Of a stretch of 8,873 nt of DNA, positions 1 to 7,147 are shown in pieces; position 1 is the first letter of the stretch; every line of letters starts with the position of its first letter. Below the pieces are notes generated by a model. That model was not told where the DNA came from, did no database searches, and saw only the letters and a list, made by a program, of their open reading frames with translations. The DNA comes from Saprospirales bacterium (GTDB lineage Bacteria; Bacteroidota; Bacteroidia; Chitinophagales; Saprospiraceae): positions 1 through 8,873 of the forward strand of contig JAHEAS010000098.1 in assembly GCA_024642645.1 (NCBI GenBank), in the 5' to 3' direction. A program made the translations under genes and the position numbers.

Positions 1-1686
1 CCAAGGCTCTGTGTGTACAGCGACGTGACAGGCTGGCAGAACAAGCAGTTCACTGGGAGGGGCGAGTTTGCGCTGACTTTTGGTAATTTCAACGTGAGCA
101 TGACCCTCCCCGAGGATTATGTCGTCGGCTCCACTGGGGAGTGCCAGAACTACGACAAGATGCTCACCAAGGAGCAGTTTGCCCGCTGGCAGAAGGCGCA
201 GTCAGCCAAGGACCCGGTGGAAATCGTGACCTTGGAGGAAGCCAAAAAGAACGAAGCCAGCAAGCCCAGCAAGAAGATGAAAACCTGGATTTACCAGGCT
301 GAAAATGTGCGTGACTTCGCTTGGGGAGCCAGCCGCAAGTTCATCTGGGACGCCATGCCGCATTTCAATGAAAACGGCCAACGTGCCATGTGCATGAGCT
401 ACTACGGCAAGGAAGCCTACCCGATTTACAGCCGCTACTCGACCCGGGCGGTGGCGCACACGCTCAAGACTTACAGCCAGTACAGTATCCCGTACCCATA
501 CCCGGTGGCCATTTCGGTCGAGGCATCAAGCGGCATGGAATACCCAATGATTTGCTTCAACTTCGGGCGGGCGGAGGAGGACGGGACTTACACGGAAGGC
601 AACAAACTCGGCGCAATCGGCGTCATCATCCATGAGGTAGGCCACAACTATTTCCCGATGATAATCAATTCCGACGAGCGCCAGTGGTCGTGGATGGACG
701 AGGGTTTGAACACTTTCATACAATCCTTGGCGCAGGCGGAGTTCGACAACAACTGGAACCTTCGGCGTGGCCCGGCACCTACCATTGTGCCGTATATGTC
801 CATGAACCCCGACCAACTCGAACCCATTATGACCAACAGCGACAATATCGTGGAGTTTGGTTTGAACGCTTATGCAAAGCCTGCTGCCGGACTGACCATC
901 CTGCGGGAAACCATCATGGGGCGGGAACTTTTTGATGCGGCGTTCAAGGAATACTGCCAGCGCTGGGCTTTCAAGCATCCTTCGCCCGCCGATTTCTTCC
1001 GTACCATGGAGGATGCCAGCGGCGTTGACCTCGACTGGTTTTGGCGAGGCTGGTTCTACGAGATAGAGCCAGTGGACATTTCGCTGGACAGCATTGCTTG
1101 GCTGAAAGTGGACATGGAAAATAACCCGGCTCCCAAAGAGATAACAAACACGAACAAGGCTGAGGAGCCATTTCAGGACATTTCCAAAATCCGAAACCGG
1201 GAGAGTGGGATGCAGTTTGCCGTGGAGAATGACCCCGACCTTGTGGACTTCTACACGACTTACCGCCCATGGGAAACTGCTGACTCAGTCTTGACTCAAA
1301 AGGTCGTGATGTACGACGAGGTTTTTGACAAAAAAGAAAAGCAGGAAAAATTTGGGAAGAAAAACTATTACGAGCTGCGGTTCAGCAACAAAGGCGGCAT
1401 GGTGATGCCTATCATTCTGGAATGGACTTTTGCGGATGGCAAGACTGAAATCGAGCGCATCCCCGCCGAGATTTGGCGCAAGGATGAAAACAAGGTCACG
1501 AAAGTATTTGTGAAAGACAAGGAGGTGAAGTCCGTGAGGCTTGACCCGTACCGGGAGACGGCGGACATTGACGAAAAGAACAATTCAATGCCAATGCCAT
1601 CAAAACCGACATTGTTTCAGGTTTACAAAAAGAACAAAGAAGAAGAAGTGAAGAACCCAATGCAGCGGGCGAAGATTAAGCCGTGA
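1..1686 (+). CDS. M1-family (gluzincin) zinc aminopeptidase-like protein, 5' end missing
   Basis: The reading frame is open from base 1, so the gene starts upstream of the window; the GTG at 13 is only an internal codon. The zinc site is clear: HEVGH at 631-645, then exactly 18 residues, then the third ligand Glu at 700-702, the HExxH-x18-E spacing of M1 peptidases. Upstream, GMEYP (532-546) corresponds to the GxMEN substrate-binding motif of the family. The Tyr at 871-873 in NAYAKPAAGL is the likely catalytic tyrosine. After the catalytic domain comes a roughly 200-residue C-terminal part rich in Lys and Glu that resembles the beta-rich tail of Bacteroidota M1 proteins. The expected activity is zinc-dependent removal of N-terminal residues from peptides. 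Signal peptide and location cannot be judged without the N-terminus. By eye G+C is higher than in the downstream genes, and a hairpin separates them, so it is probably not part of their operon. Confidence 0.92.
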   Translation, partial: PRLCVYSDVTGWQNKQFTGRGEFALTFGNFNVSMTLPEDYVVGSTGECQNYDKMLTKEQFARWQKAQSAKDPVEIVTLEEAKKNEASKPSKKMKTWIYQAENVRDFAWGASRKFIWDAMPHFNENGQRAMCMSYYGKEAYPIYSRYSTRAVAHTLKTYSQYSIPYPYPVAISVEASSGMEYPMICFNFGRAEEDGTYTEGNKLGAIGVIIHEVGHNYFPMIINSDERQWSWMDEGLNTFIQSLAQAEFDNNWNLRRGPAPTIVPYMSMNPDQLEPIMTNSDNIVEFGLNAYAKPAAGLTILRETIMGRELFDAAFKEYCQRWAFKHPSPADFFRTMEDASGVDLDWFWRGWFYEIEPVDISLDSIAWLKVDMENNPAPKEITNTNKAEEPFQDISKIRNRESGMQFAVENDPDLVDFYTTYRPWETADSVLTQKVVMYDEVFDKKEKQEKFGKKNYYELRFSNKGGMVMPIILEWTFADGKTEIERIPAEIWRKDENKVTKVFVKDKEVKSVRLDPYRETADIDEKNNSMPMPSKPTLFQVYKKNKEEEVKNPMQRAKIKP

Positions 1687-1697
1687 TAAGTAGCTGC

Positions 1698-1729
1698 GGT
1701 GCTGGCGTAACTTTAGTTACGCCAGCATC
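1698..1729 (+). terminator. Strong hairpin after the peptidase gene, probable terminator
   Basis: GCTGGCGTAAC (1701-1711) pairs perfectly with GTTACGCCAGC (1716-1726) around the loop TTTA. The stem extends outward by T1700-A1727, a G-U wobble and G1698-C1729, giving about 14 pairs. It starts 12 bases after the peptidase stop codon. No clear run of T follows, so it is not a textbook intrinsic terminator; it may act in 3' end protection or in termination by another mechanism. Confidence 0.6.
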
Positions 1730-1868
1730 ATGTTCATTTGGGTAATGCTATGTGGAGTTCCCAAATATTCCTCTCTGCAAAATAAAATATTGAAATCTAG
1801 TTAAAATCACACCTCTACTTCAATTTATTTTGCTATCTTTACGATTATCGCTACAAAACCTCGTTTTT

Positions 1869-1905
1869 AGGATTTTTCCAATCCTATTCAAGGATTTCAA
1901 TTCCT
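1869..1905 (+). promoter_or_regulatory. Two adjacent small stem-loops with alternative pairing in the leader
   Basis: AGGATT (1869-1874) pairs with AATCCT (1880-1885) around a five-base loop. A second AGGATT copy at 1891-1896 could compete for the same AATCCT, or form its own imperfect hairpin with TCCT at 1902-1905. The arrangement could switch between two RNA folds, but the stems are short and A/T rich and it matches no riboswitch known to me. It is reported as sequence structure only. Confidence 0.25.
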
Positions 1906-2008
1906 GACAAAACAAGCTTCCGGAATAGTAAAATTGTATCGGATTTCATGCTGCCTTGCCATGAGGCACTTGCCCTTTCATTATTAATCAACCAATTTTT
2001 TTCGTTTT

Positions 2009-3319
2009 ATGATTGCAAGCAAAACCAAAAGTGAAGAACTACTGGACAGGCGGAAGTCTGTAGTAGCCAGTGGGGTTGGGTTATTCAACACAGCCACTGC
2101 TCAATCTGCCAAAGGAGCCATCGTCGTCGATGCCGATGGCCGGGAACTGATTGATTTTGCAGGTGGGATTGGCGTTGTAAACGCTGGTCACTGCCCAGAA
2201 CCAGTGGTTGAGGCCATCATTGAACAGGCCCGTAAATTTATCCACACCAGTTTCAACGTGACTACCTACGAGCCCTACATCGCCCTGTGTGAAAAGCTGG
2301 TCGAAATACTGCCGCACGATGGGCCAACAAAGGTCATGCTGGCCAGTACGGGCGCTGAGGCTGTGGAAAATGCCATCAAGATTGCCCGCCAGGCAACGCA
2401 CCGTGATGGCATACTTTGCTACACAGAGGCATTTCATGGCCGCACCATGATGGCCATGACCCTGACTTCCAAAGTGGCGTACAAAATGGGCTGCGGGCCA
2501 TTTGCACCGGAAGTTTACCGAATTGCCTTTCCGAACTATTATCATTATGGGACAGGGATTGACGAAGACACATTTGCCACGCAGGAGCTTCACCGCTTGG
2601 ACGAATACTTAAAAAGCAATGTTGGCCCAGAAGACCTCGCAGCCATTATCATCGAATTGGTGCAGGGAGAAGGAGGTTTTAACGTTGCACCGAAAAAATA
2701 TGTGCAAGGCCTGCGCAAACTCTGCGACCAATACGGCATCATGCTCATCTTCGACGAGGTGCAGAGCGGATTCTGCCGGACCGGAGCTTGGGGTGCTTAT
2801 GAGCATTTTGGCGTACATCCCGACATTTCCACATGGGCTAAATCAATGGGCTCGGGCATGCCAATAGCCGCTATAATTGGGCGAGCCAAAGTGATGGATG
2901 CTGCTGGGCCTAGTACCATTGGCGGTACTTATATCGGCAATCCCGTTTGTTCTGCAGCTGCATTAGCCACGATTAAATTTATGGAAGAAAATGACCTCAA
3001 CGCCAGAGGTTTGGAAGTTGGTAATATCGTGCGAGAACGTTTCGAACTCATGAAATCTCGTTACCCTTCGATTGGGGACGTCCGTGGGCTAGGAGCCATG
3101 ATGGCGATGGAGTTTGTGAAAAATGGTGACCCACTTCAGCCTGATGGTGATTTGTGCATACAAATAATGGAGGGCTGCTTGAAGAATGGCCTAATCATCA
3201 TAAATGCAGGCACTTATAAAAATGTACTGAGGCTACTATCTCCATTGGTAATAACAAACGAGCAACTCCATAAAGGACTTGACATACTTGAAACTGAAAT
3301 TCAACGAGCAACTAACTAA
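2009..3319 (+). CDS. gabT: Class III PLP aminotransferase, 4-aminobutyrate aminotransferase-like
   Basis: This 436-residue protein is full length for the family (E. coli GabT is about 426). It should move an amino group from an omega-amino acid or diamine to 2-oxoglutarate in the cytosol, using pyridoxal phosphate. Landmarks in order are DFAGGIGVVNAGH near residue 50, the phosphate-binding STGAEAVENAIKIAR from Ser113, FHGRT near 145, IIELVQGEGG, the cofactor-binding Asp249 in IFDEVQSGFCRTG, the Schiff-base lysine Lys278 in WAKSMGSGMP, GGTYIGNP, and GDVRGLGAMMAMEF. Many of these blocks are nearly the same as in GabT. One difference is Leu instead of the usual Pro in the EPVQGEGG block. The start is the first ATG after the leader and gives the expected N-terminus, though no Shine-Dalgarno site is present. 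It is first in a four-gene block with a nitrilase homologue, a basic amino acid decarboxylase and an ATP-grasp protein, so putrescine, cadaverine, 5-aminovalerate or GABA are all plausible substrates. Family is certain; exact substrate is not. Confidence 0.9.
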   Translation: MIASKTKSEELLDRRKSVVASGVGLFNTATAQSAKGAIVVDADGRELIDFAGGIGVVNAGHCPEPVVEAIIEQARKFIHTSFNVTTYEPYIALCEKLVEILPHDGPTKVMLASTGAEAVENAIKIARQATHRDGILCYTEAFHGRTMMAMTLTSKVAYKMGCGPFAPEVYRIAFPNYYHYGTGIDEDTFATQELHRLDEYLKSNVGPEDLAAIIIELVQGEGGFNVAPKKYVQGLRKLCDQYGIMLIFDEVQSGFCRTGAWGAYEHFGVHPDISTWAKSMGSGMPIAAIIGRAKVMDAAGPSTIGGTYIGNPVCSAAALATIKFMEENDLNARGLEVGNIVRERFELMKSRYPSIGDVRGLGAMMAMEFVKNGDPLQPDGDLCIQIMEGCLKNGLIIINAGTYKNVLRLLSPLVITNEQLHKGLDILETEIQRATN

Positions 3320-3396
3320 TTGAAAATTTAAAATGGAGAATCGAGAATGCAAGCATGCTTCTCAGTTTTCAGTTTTCAGTTTTCAGTTTTCAATTA
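3317..3396. repeat. 80-base inverted repeat with 7-base periodicity between two genes
   Basis: The outer ends TAATTGAAAA (3317-3326) and TTTTCAATTA (3387-3396) are a perfect 10-base inverted repeat. Toward the centre both arms are built of heptads. The left arm reads TTGAAAA, TTTAAAA, TGGAGAA, TCGAGAA (3320-3347). The right arm, read on the minus strand from 3395, gives TTGAAAA, three CTGAAAA and CTGAGAA. The centre forms a tighter hairpin: GAGAA (3343-3347), a bulged T, GCA, a four-base loop, then TGC and TTCTC (3356-3363). The element starts with the stop codon of the aminotransferase and ends five bases before the ATG of the next gene, so it fills almost the whole gap. It looks like a dispersed intergenic repeat or a small palindromic insertion. 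Confidence 0.8.
3363..3390 (+). repeat. Four perfect tandem copies of CAGTTTT
   Basis: The heptamer CAGTTTT occurs four times in a row without change, forming most of the right arm of the surrounding inverted repeat. A perfect short tandem run so close to a start codon (12 bases before the ATG at 3402) is a candidate for slippage between strains. Since it is untranslated and seven bases long, copy change would alter spacing or RNA folding rather than reading frame. Confidence 0.9.
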
Positions 3397-3401
3397 AATA
3401 A

Positions 3402-4256
3402 ATGAAACCATTTTCAATTGCCGGCATCCAAATGCCCGTTTCTGCTATCCATAGCAATATTCCCATGATGAAAATCAAGTTGGATGTACTAATGAATGTA
3501 TTTCCTTGGGTACAAATGGTTGTATTTAGCGAATTGTGCGCTTTCGGACCCCTCAAGAAAAACGCTATGGCGCTACCCAATCAATATGAGGCTGGTTTTC
3601 AAGCATTGGCTAAAAAATATGGTATTTGGCTCATACCCGGTTCCATGTTCCAGCTTTGGGAAGGGAAGGTATACAACACCGCAAGGGTCATTAACCCGCG
3701 AGGCGAAATCGTGGGGCGGTATGCCAAGATGTTCCCTTTTTATCCTTACGAAGAAGGCGTGACCGCAGGAAGTAATTTCCTGATGTGGGACGTGCCAAAT
3801 GTCGGGAAATTCGGGATTAGCATTTGCTACGATATGTGGTTTCCAGAGACCTCTCGTACCATGGTTGCCAACGGGGTAGAAGTAATCATTCACCCAACCC
3901 TGACAGGCACATTGGATAGGGAAGTTGAGCAGTCCATCGTGACAGCTACCGCTGCTATGAACCAATGCTATGTAATTGATGTGAACGGTTTGGATGCAGG
4001 TGGTAATGGACGTTCATTATTCGTTGACCCTGATGGAAGGGTGATTTGTCAGGGTGGTACAACTCCCCAACTGATGCCCATTGAGATAGATTTGGAACTG
4101 GTGCGGCGCAGACGAGAAAGGGGCATACTGGGTCTTGGTCAGCCATTAAAAAGTTTTAGGGACAACACCATGCATTTTGATGTTTACGACCATGGTAAAA
4201 AGCATCCATACCTCGATTCATTAGGTGCACTTGAGAAGCCAAAAAGACCATTATGA
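3402..4256 (+). CDS. Nitrilase-superfamily carbon-nitrogen hydrolase (amidase or N-carbamoyl amidohydrolase)
   Basis: The 284-residue protein has the single CN-hydrolase domain and usual size of the superfamily. All three catalytic residues are visible: Glu44 in VVFSELCAFGP, Lys109 in GRYAKMFPF, and the nucleophile Cys142 in ISICYDMWFPETSR. These enzymes hydrolyse a non-peptide C-N bond (amide, N-carbamoyl or nitrile) through a thioester intermediate. Most family members in amine metabolism are amidases, such as N-carbamoylputrescine amidohydrolase. Here the residues after the Lys and Cys (KMFPF, CYDMWFPE) look more like those of simple amidases or formamidase-type members, so I do not assign AguB. 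There is no signal peptide or membrane segment, which implies a cytosolic enzyme. The codon just before the ATG is an in-frame TAA, so the start cannot lie further upstream. It follows the aminotransferase by 82 bases, nearly all of them a palindromic repeat. The substrate is unknown but is probably an amide in the same pathway. Confidence 0.88.
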   Translation: MKPFSIAGIQMPVSAIHSNIPMMKIKLDVLMNVFPWVQMVVFSELCAFGPLKKNAMALPNQYEAGFQALAKKYGIWLIPGSMFQLWEGKVYNTARVINPRGEIVGRYAKMFPFYPYEEGVTAGSNFLMWDVPNVGKFGISICYDMWFPETSRTMVANGVEVIIHPTLTGTLDREVEQSIVTATAAMNQCYVIDVNGLDAGGNGRSLFVDPDGRVICQGGTTPQLMPIEIDLELVRRRRERGILGLGQPLKSFRDNTMHFDVYDHGKKHPYLDSLGALEKPKRPL

Positions 4257-4325
4257 TGGTGATTGAATGATCAGTTATCCATTTCCCCAAAAACCGTCAA
4301 TACAATAATCTAATAATTTACAATA

Positions 4326-7085
4326 ATGGCTAAAATTAAACCGACCACAGCGCTACATATAAACATAGGTCAACTTCGGATTGATACATGGAATTATTTG
4401 AAAAATGAAGCAACAAAACTTGCAACTGCTGAAAAAGGAACACCAGCCTGCAAAAAACACTTGGATTTGGTAGAAGGCTCTCTGAAACAGCTTAGCAATA
4501 TTGAGCGCTATTTTGCATTTCCGGGATTCCCTAACCTAATGTCTTTGAAGGATACCTGCAAGCAAGGTGAGTATGTCTCCTTGCTTCGTAAAACAAATGA
4601 TGTAGTTCAGCTTTTGGTGAGTGATGCCTATCGAAATGGTGCCACTTTGGACGGTGTCAACGACTGGGTGAAAAATTCCAAGAAAAGCGGAATCAAAAAG
4701 ACGGATATTGCTGCTGAAAAGAATTATTTTGAGGTACTTTTCGTGGAAGACCTTTCCGAAATCGCCGAGGCAGAATTGCGCCAGCGGTTGCAGGAAATTC
4801 AGGATAAAGATGAACAGTTTGTTTATCGTTTAATCGTGGTACCTTCTTTTCAGGATGCCCTTATCGCATTATCTTTCAACCATAATATCCAATCAGTGGT
4901 CGTGAGATATGGCCCGGTTTTCCACTCTAAGCACATTACACCATTAATTCAGCCTTTTATTGAAAATGCGTTAAAGATTGACCTCTCGGAACAGCTGGAA
5001 TCTGACTTGGGGCCATTACTCGGTCAATATATCCGGCAATTCCGGCCCGAGTTAAATACGTATTATATTACCGATACTGCTCTCACACATTTGAAAGATT
5101 CAACGCTCAATAATTTTAACCGCATATTTTACCGTAAAGAAGATGTTCAAGAATTACACTTGAGCATTATTGGGGGTATTCGGGAGCGGTTCAAGACGCC
5201 TTTTTTCTCTGCACTTGTTGATTATAGCAAAAAGCCAACGGGAGTTTTTCATGCTATGCCGGTATCACGAGGCAACTCGGTTTTTAAATCAAATTGGATA
5301 AAAGATTTCGGCAGATTTTATGGCAGGAATATGTTTCTTGCAGAGACTTCTTCTACAACGGGAGGTCTCGATTCGCTGTTGCAGCCAACAGGGCCACTGA
5401 AAAAAGCCCAAGAGATGGCGGCCAAAGCATACGGCTCAGAGCATACTTTTTTTGTCACCAATGGTACATCCACTGCCAATAAAATAGTACAGCAAGCCCT
5501 CGTTGAGCCCGGTGATGTGGTGTTTATTGACAGGGACTGTCACAAGTCGCACCATTATGGTTTGGTGCTGGCTGGCGCATTTCCAGTTTACCTTGATTCT
5601 TATCCAATTCAGGAATATTCGATGTATGGTGCAGTGCCTTTGAAGGTGATAAAAGAGAAGTTGCTGGAGATGAAGGCTATTGGGAAGTTAGACATGGTTA
5701 AAATGCTGTTGCTGACCAATTGCACCTTTGATGGCCTTGTTTACAATGTTGAAAAAGTAATGGAGGAGGTATTGGCTATCAAGCCAGATATGATTTTCCT
5801 TTGGGATGAGGCATGGTTTGCATTTGCTGGATTCACTTATACCTATAAGCAGCGCACCGGCATGTTTGTCGCCAAAAAATTATACACCAAATACCATAGC
5901 GAAGCATATAAGCATGAATATGAAAAGCATTTAAAATCACTTGCCGAAGGTGAAACAGCAACGTTGCCCGACCCTGATAAAGTCAAAATAAGGGTTTATT
6001 CCACCCAGAGCACGCACAAGACACTCTCCAGTTTTCGCCAGGGTTCCATGATACATATTTGGGACGAAGACTTTCAACGGAAAACGACTGACGCTTTCCA
6101 TGAGGCGTATATGACGCATACCTCCACTTCGCCGAATTACCAAATTTTAGCTTCATTGGATGCCGGAAGGAGGCAGGTACAGTTTGAGGGCTATGAATTG
6201 GTGGAGAAAAGCATTGAAATGGCAATGGTGATGCGGGCAAAAATCAACGATCACCCTTTGTTGAAAAAGTATTTCGAAGTACTGACCATTAAAGATTTGA
6301 TTCCCTCGGAATTTCGGGGAACGGGAATCACTGAATATTATAGCCCCAAAGATGGTTGGACACGGATGGAGGAGGCTTGGTCGAAAGATGAGTTTGCACT
6401 TGACCCCACCAAAATTACGCTCTCCGTGGGTAAGGCAGGTATTGATGGTGACACCTTCAAGAATGAATACCTGATGAATCAATTCAACCTTCAAATCAAT
6501 AAAACCTCTCGCAACACGGTGCTGTTGATGACCAATATTGGCACTACCCGTAGTTCGGTGGCTTACTTGATGAATGCCCTGTTAATAATCGCCAAACAAT
6601 TGGACGAAAACTTCCGGTCACTGAACCAAAAGGAGTTGGAGATAGCGGAAAAACGTATCCATTCCTTGATGAAAGAATATCCACCACTACCCGACTTTAG
6701 CCATTTTCACCATGCTTTCCAGGCAGGCCCGGGCATACCGGGAGGTAATATTCGAGCAGCCTATTTTCTTTCTTACCATGAAGATGAGTGCGAGTATATA
6801 CCTCTCGAAAACTGCCTGGATACTTTTAAAGATGGGCGAGAACTGGTTTCAGCGTCTTTTGTCATTCCCTACCCACCAGGCTTTCCCGTATTGGTGCCGG
6901 GACAGGTAGTTAGTGAGGAAATTATTCATTTTATGCTGGCTTTGGATGTAACGGAAATACATGGCTTCCGACCTGAGCTTGGACTTAAAATTTTTACTGC
7001 TTCAGCCATTAGCAATCGTGACATAGTGACTGGAAATGGCCTAGTGAAAAAAGAAGCCATGAAAGCAATAGCCAATAAAAATTAG
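4326..7085 (+). CDS. Long Orn/Lys/Arg decarboxylase homologue, PLP fold type I
   Basis: The expected reaction is PLP-dependent decarboxylation of lysine, ornithine or arginine to a diamine or agmatine. At 919 residues it is about 200 longer than E. coli LdcI-type enzymes. Residues 1 to about 130 are an extra, mostly helical N-terminal region. From about 135 (FEVLFVED) comes the receiver-like wing domain. The PLP domain has TNGTSTANKIV from Thr378 (phosphate binding), CHKSHHYG with His406 (ring stacking), WDEAWFAF with Asp494 (pyridine nitrogen) and the Schiff-base Lys565 in STQSTHKTLSSF. The C-terminal domain includes the family block YPPGFP (849-854). Two oddities are visible. The usual TPGH-type motif is replaced by AMPVSRG (310-316), and about 71 residues separate Asp494 from Lys565 against 37 in LdcI as I remember it, so there is an insertion of about 35 residues rich in Lys, Tyr and Glu. 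The catalytic residues are intact, so it is probably active, but substrate and fine specificity may differ. It lies 69 bases after the nitrilase homologue in the same block. Confidence 0.87.
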   Translation: MAKIKPTTALHINIGQLRIDTWNYLKNEATKLATAEKGTPACKKHLDLVEGSLKQLSNIERYFAFPGFPNLMSLKDTCKQGEYVSLLRKTNDVVQLLVSDAYRNGATLDGVNDWVKNSKKSGIKKTDIAAEKNYFEVLFVEDLSEIAEAELRQRLQEIQDKDEQFVYRLIVVPSFQDALIALSFNHNIQSVVVRYGPVFHSKHITPLIQPFIENALKIDLSEQLESDLGPLLGQYIRQFRPELNTYYITDTALTHLKDSTLNNFNRIFYRKEDVQELHLSIIGGIRERFKTPFFSALVDYSKKPTGVFHAMPVSRGNSVFKSNWIKDFGRFYGRNMFLAETSSTTGGLDSLLQPTGPLKKAQEMAAKAYGSEHTFFVTNGTSTANKIVQQALVEPGDVVFIDRDCHKSHHYGLVLAGAFPVYLDSYPIQEYSMYGAVPLKVIKEKLLEMKAIGKLDMVKMLLLTNCTFDGLVYNVEKVMEEVLAIKPDMIFLWDEAWFAFAGFTYTYKQRTGMFVAKKLYTKYHSEAYKHEYEKHLKSLAEGETATLPDPDKVKIRVYSTQSTHKTLSSFRQGSMIHIWDEDFQRKTTDAFHEAYMTHTSTSPNYQILASLDAGRRQVQFEGYELVEKSIEMAMVMRAKINDHPLLKKYFEVLTIKDLIPSEFRGTGITEYYSPKDGWTRMEEAWSKDEFALDPTKITLSVGKAGIDGDTFKNEYLMNQFNLQINKTSRNTVLLMTNIGTTRSSVAYLMNALLIIAKQLDENFRSLNQKELEIAEKRIHSLMKEYPPLPDFSHFHHAFQAGPGIPGGNIRAAYFLSYHEDECEYIPLENCLDTFKDGRELVSASFVIPYPPGFPVLVPGQVVSEEIIHFMLALDVTEIHGFRPELGLKIFTASAISNRDIVTGNGLVKKEAMKAIANKN

Positions 7086-7101
7086 AAAATACCTTTCTAA
7101 T
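7081..7101 (+). other. Small A/T-rich hairpin overlapping the decarboxylase stop codon
   Basis: ATTAGAAA (7081-7088) pairs perfectly with TTTCTAAT (7094-7101) around a five-base loop; the stop codon TAG (7083-7085) is in the left arm. The stem has only one G-C pair per side and no T run follows, so it is unlikely to stop transcription fully. It may be a processing or stability element between the decarboxylase and the ATP-grasp gene. Confidence 0.35.
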
Positions 7102-7147
7102 ATTTCTTCAATAATATTCAACAATTTAAATCAATAAAATAATATAA

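Larger units (their letters stand above)
1687..2008 (+). promoter_or_regulatory. 322-base intergenic leader region before the aminotransferase
   Basis: After the hairpin at its left edge this stretch is A/T rich and has no convincing gene. It most likely carries the promoter of the four-gene block. The best match to the Bacteroidota -7 element TAnnTTTG is TATCTTTA at 1834-1841 (one mismatch), but no good TTG -33 element lies 19-21 bases upstream, so the promoter position is uncertain. If transcription starts there, the leader would be about 160 bases. That leader contains small hairpins at 1869-1885, 1891-1905 and 1952-1968. No purine-rich ribosome binding site precedes the ATG at 2009; the bases before it are T rich. 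Confidence 0.4.

Noticed and set aside
526..978. Minus-strand open frame of 150 codons inside the peptidase gene
   Set aside because: It lies opposite a well-supported M1 peptidase domain with zinc-site motifs. The G/C-rich codon pattern of the real gene explains the long antisense frame.
1948..2034. 28-codon open frame overlapping the aminotransferase start out of frame
   Set aside because: It has no ribosome binding signal or recognisable product, and short open frames of this size are expected by chance in such a region.
2081..2593. Minus-strand open frame of 170 codons inside the aminotransferase gene
   Set aside because: The plus-strand frame carries conserved aminotransferase motifs throughout; the antisense product shows no family features.
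3363..3390. Tandem heptamers as a CRISPR array
   Set aside because: The units are seven bases long with no spacers between them.
3402..4256. Naming the nitrilase homologue N-carbamoylputrescine amidohydrolase (AguB)
   Set aside because: The catalytic triad fits the whole superfamily, the residues around Lys109 and Cys142 are not clearly AguB-like, and no agmatine deiminase gene is present nearby.
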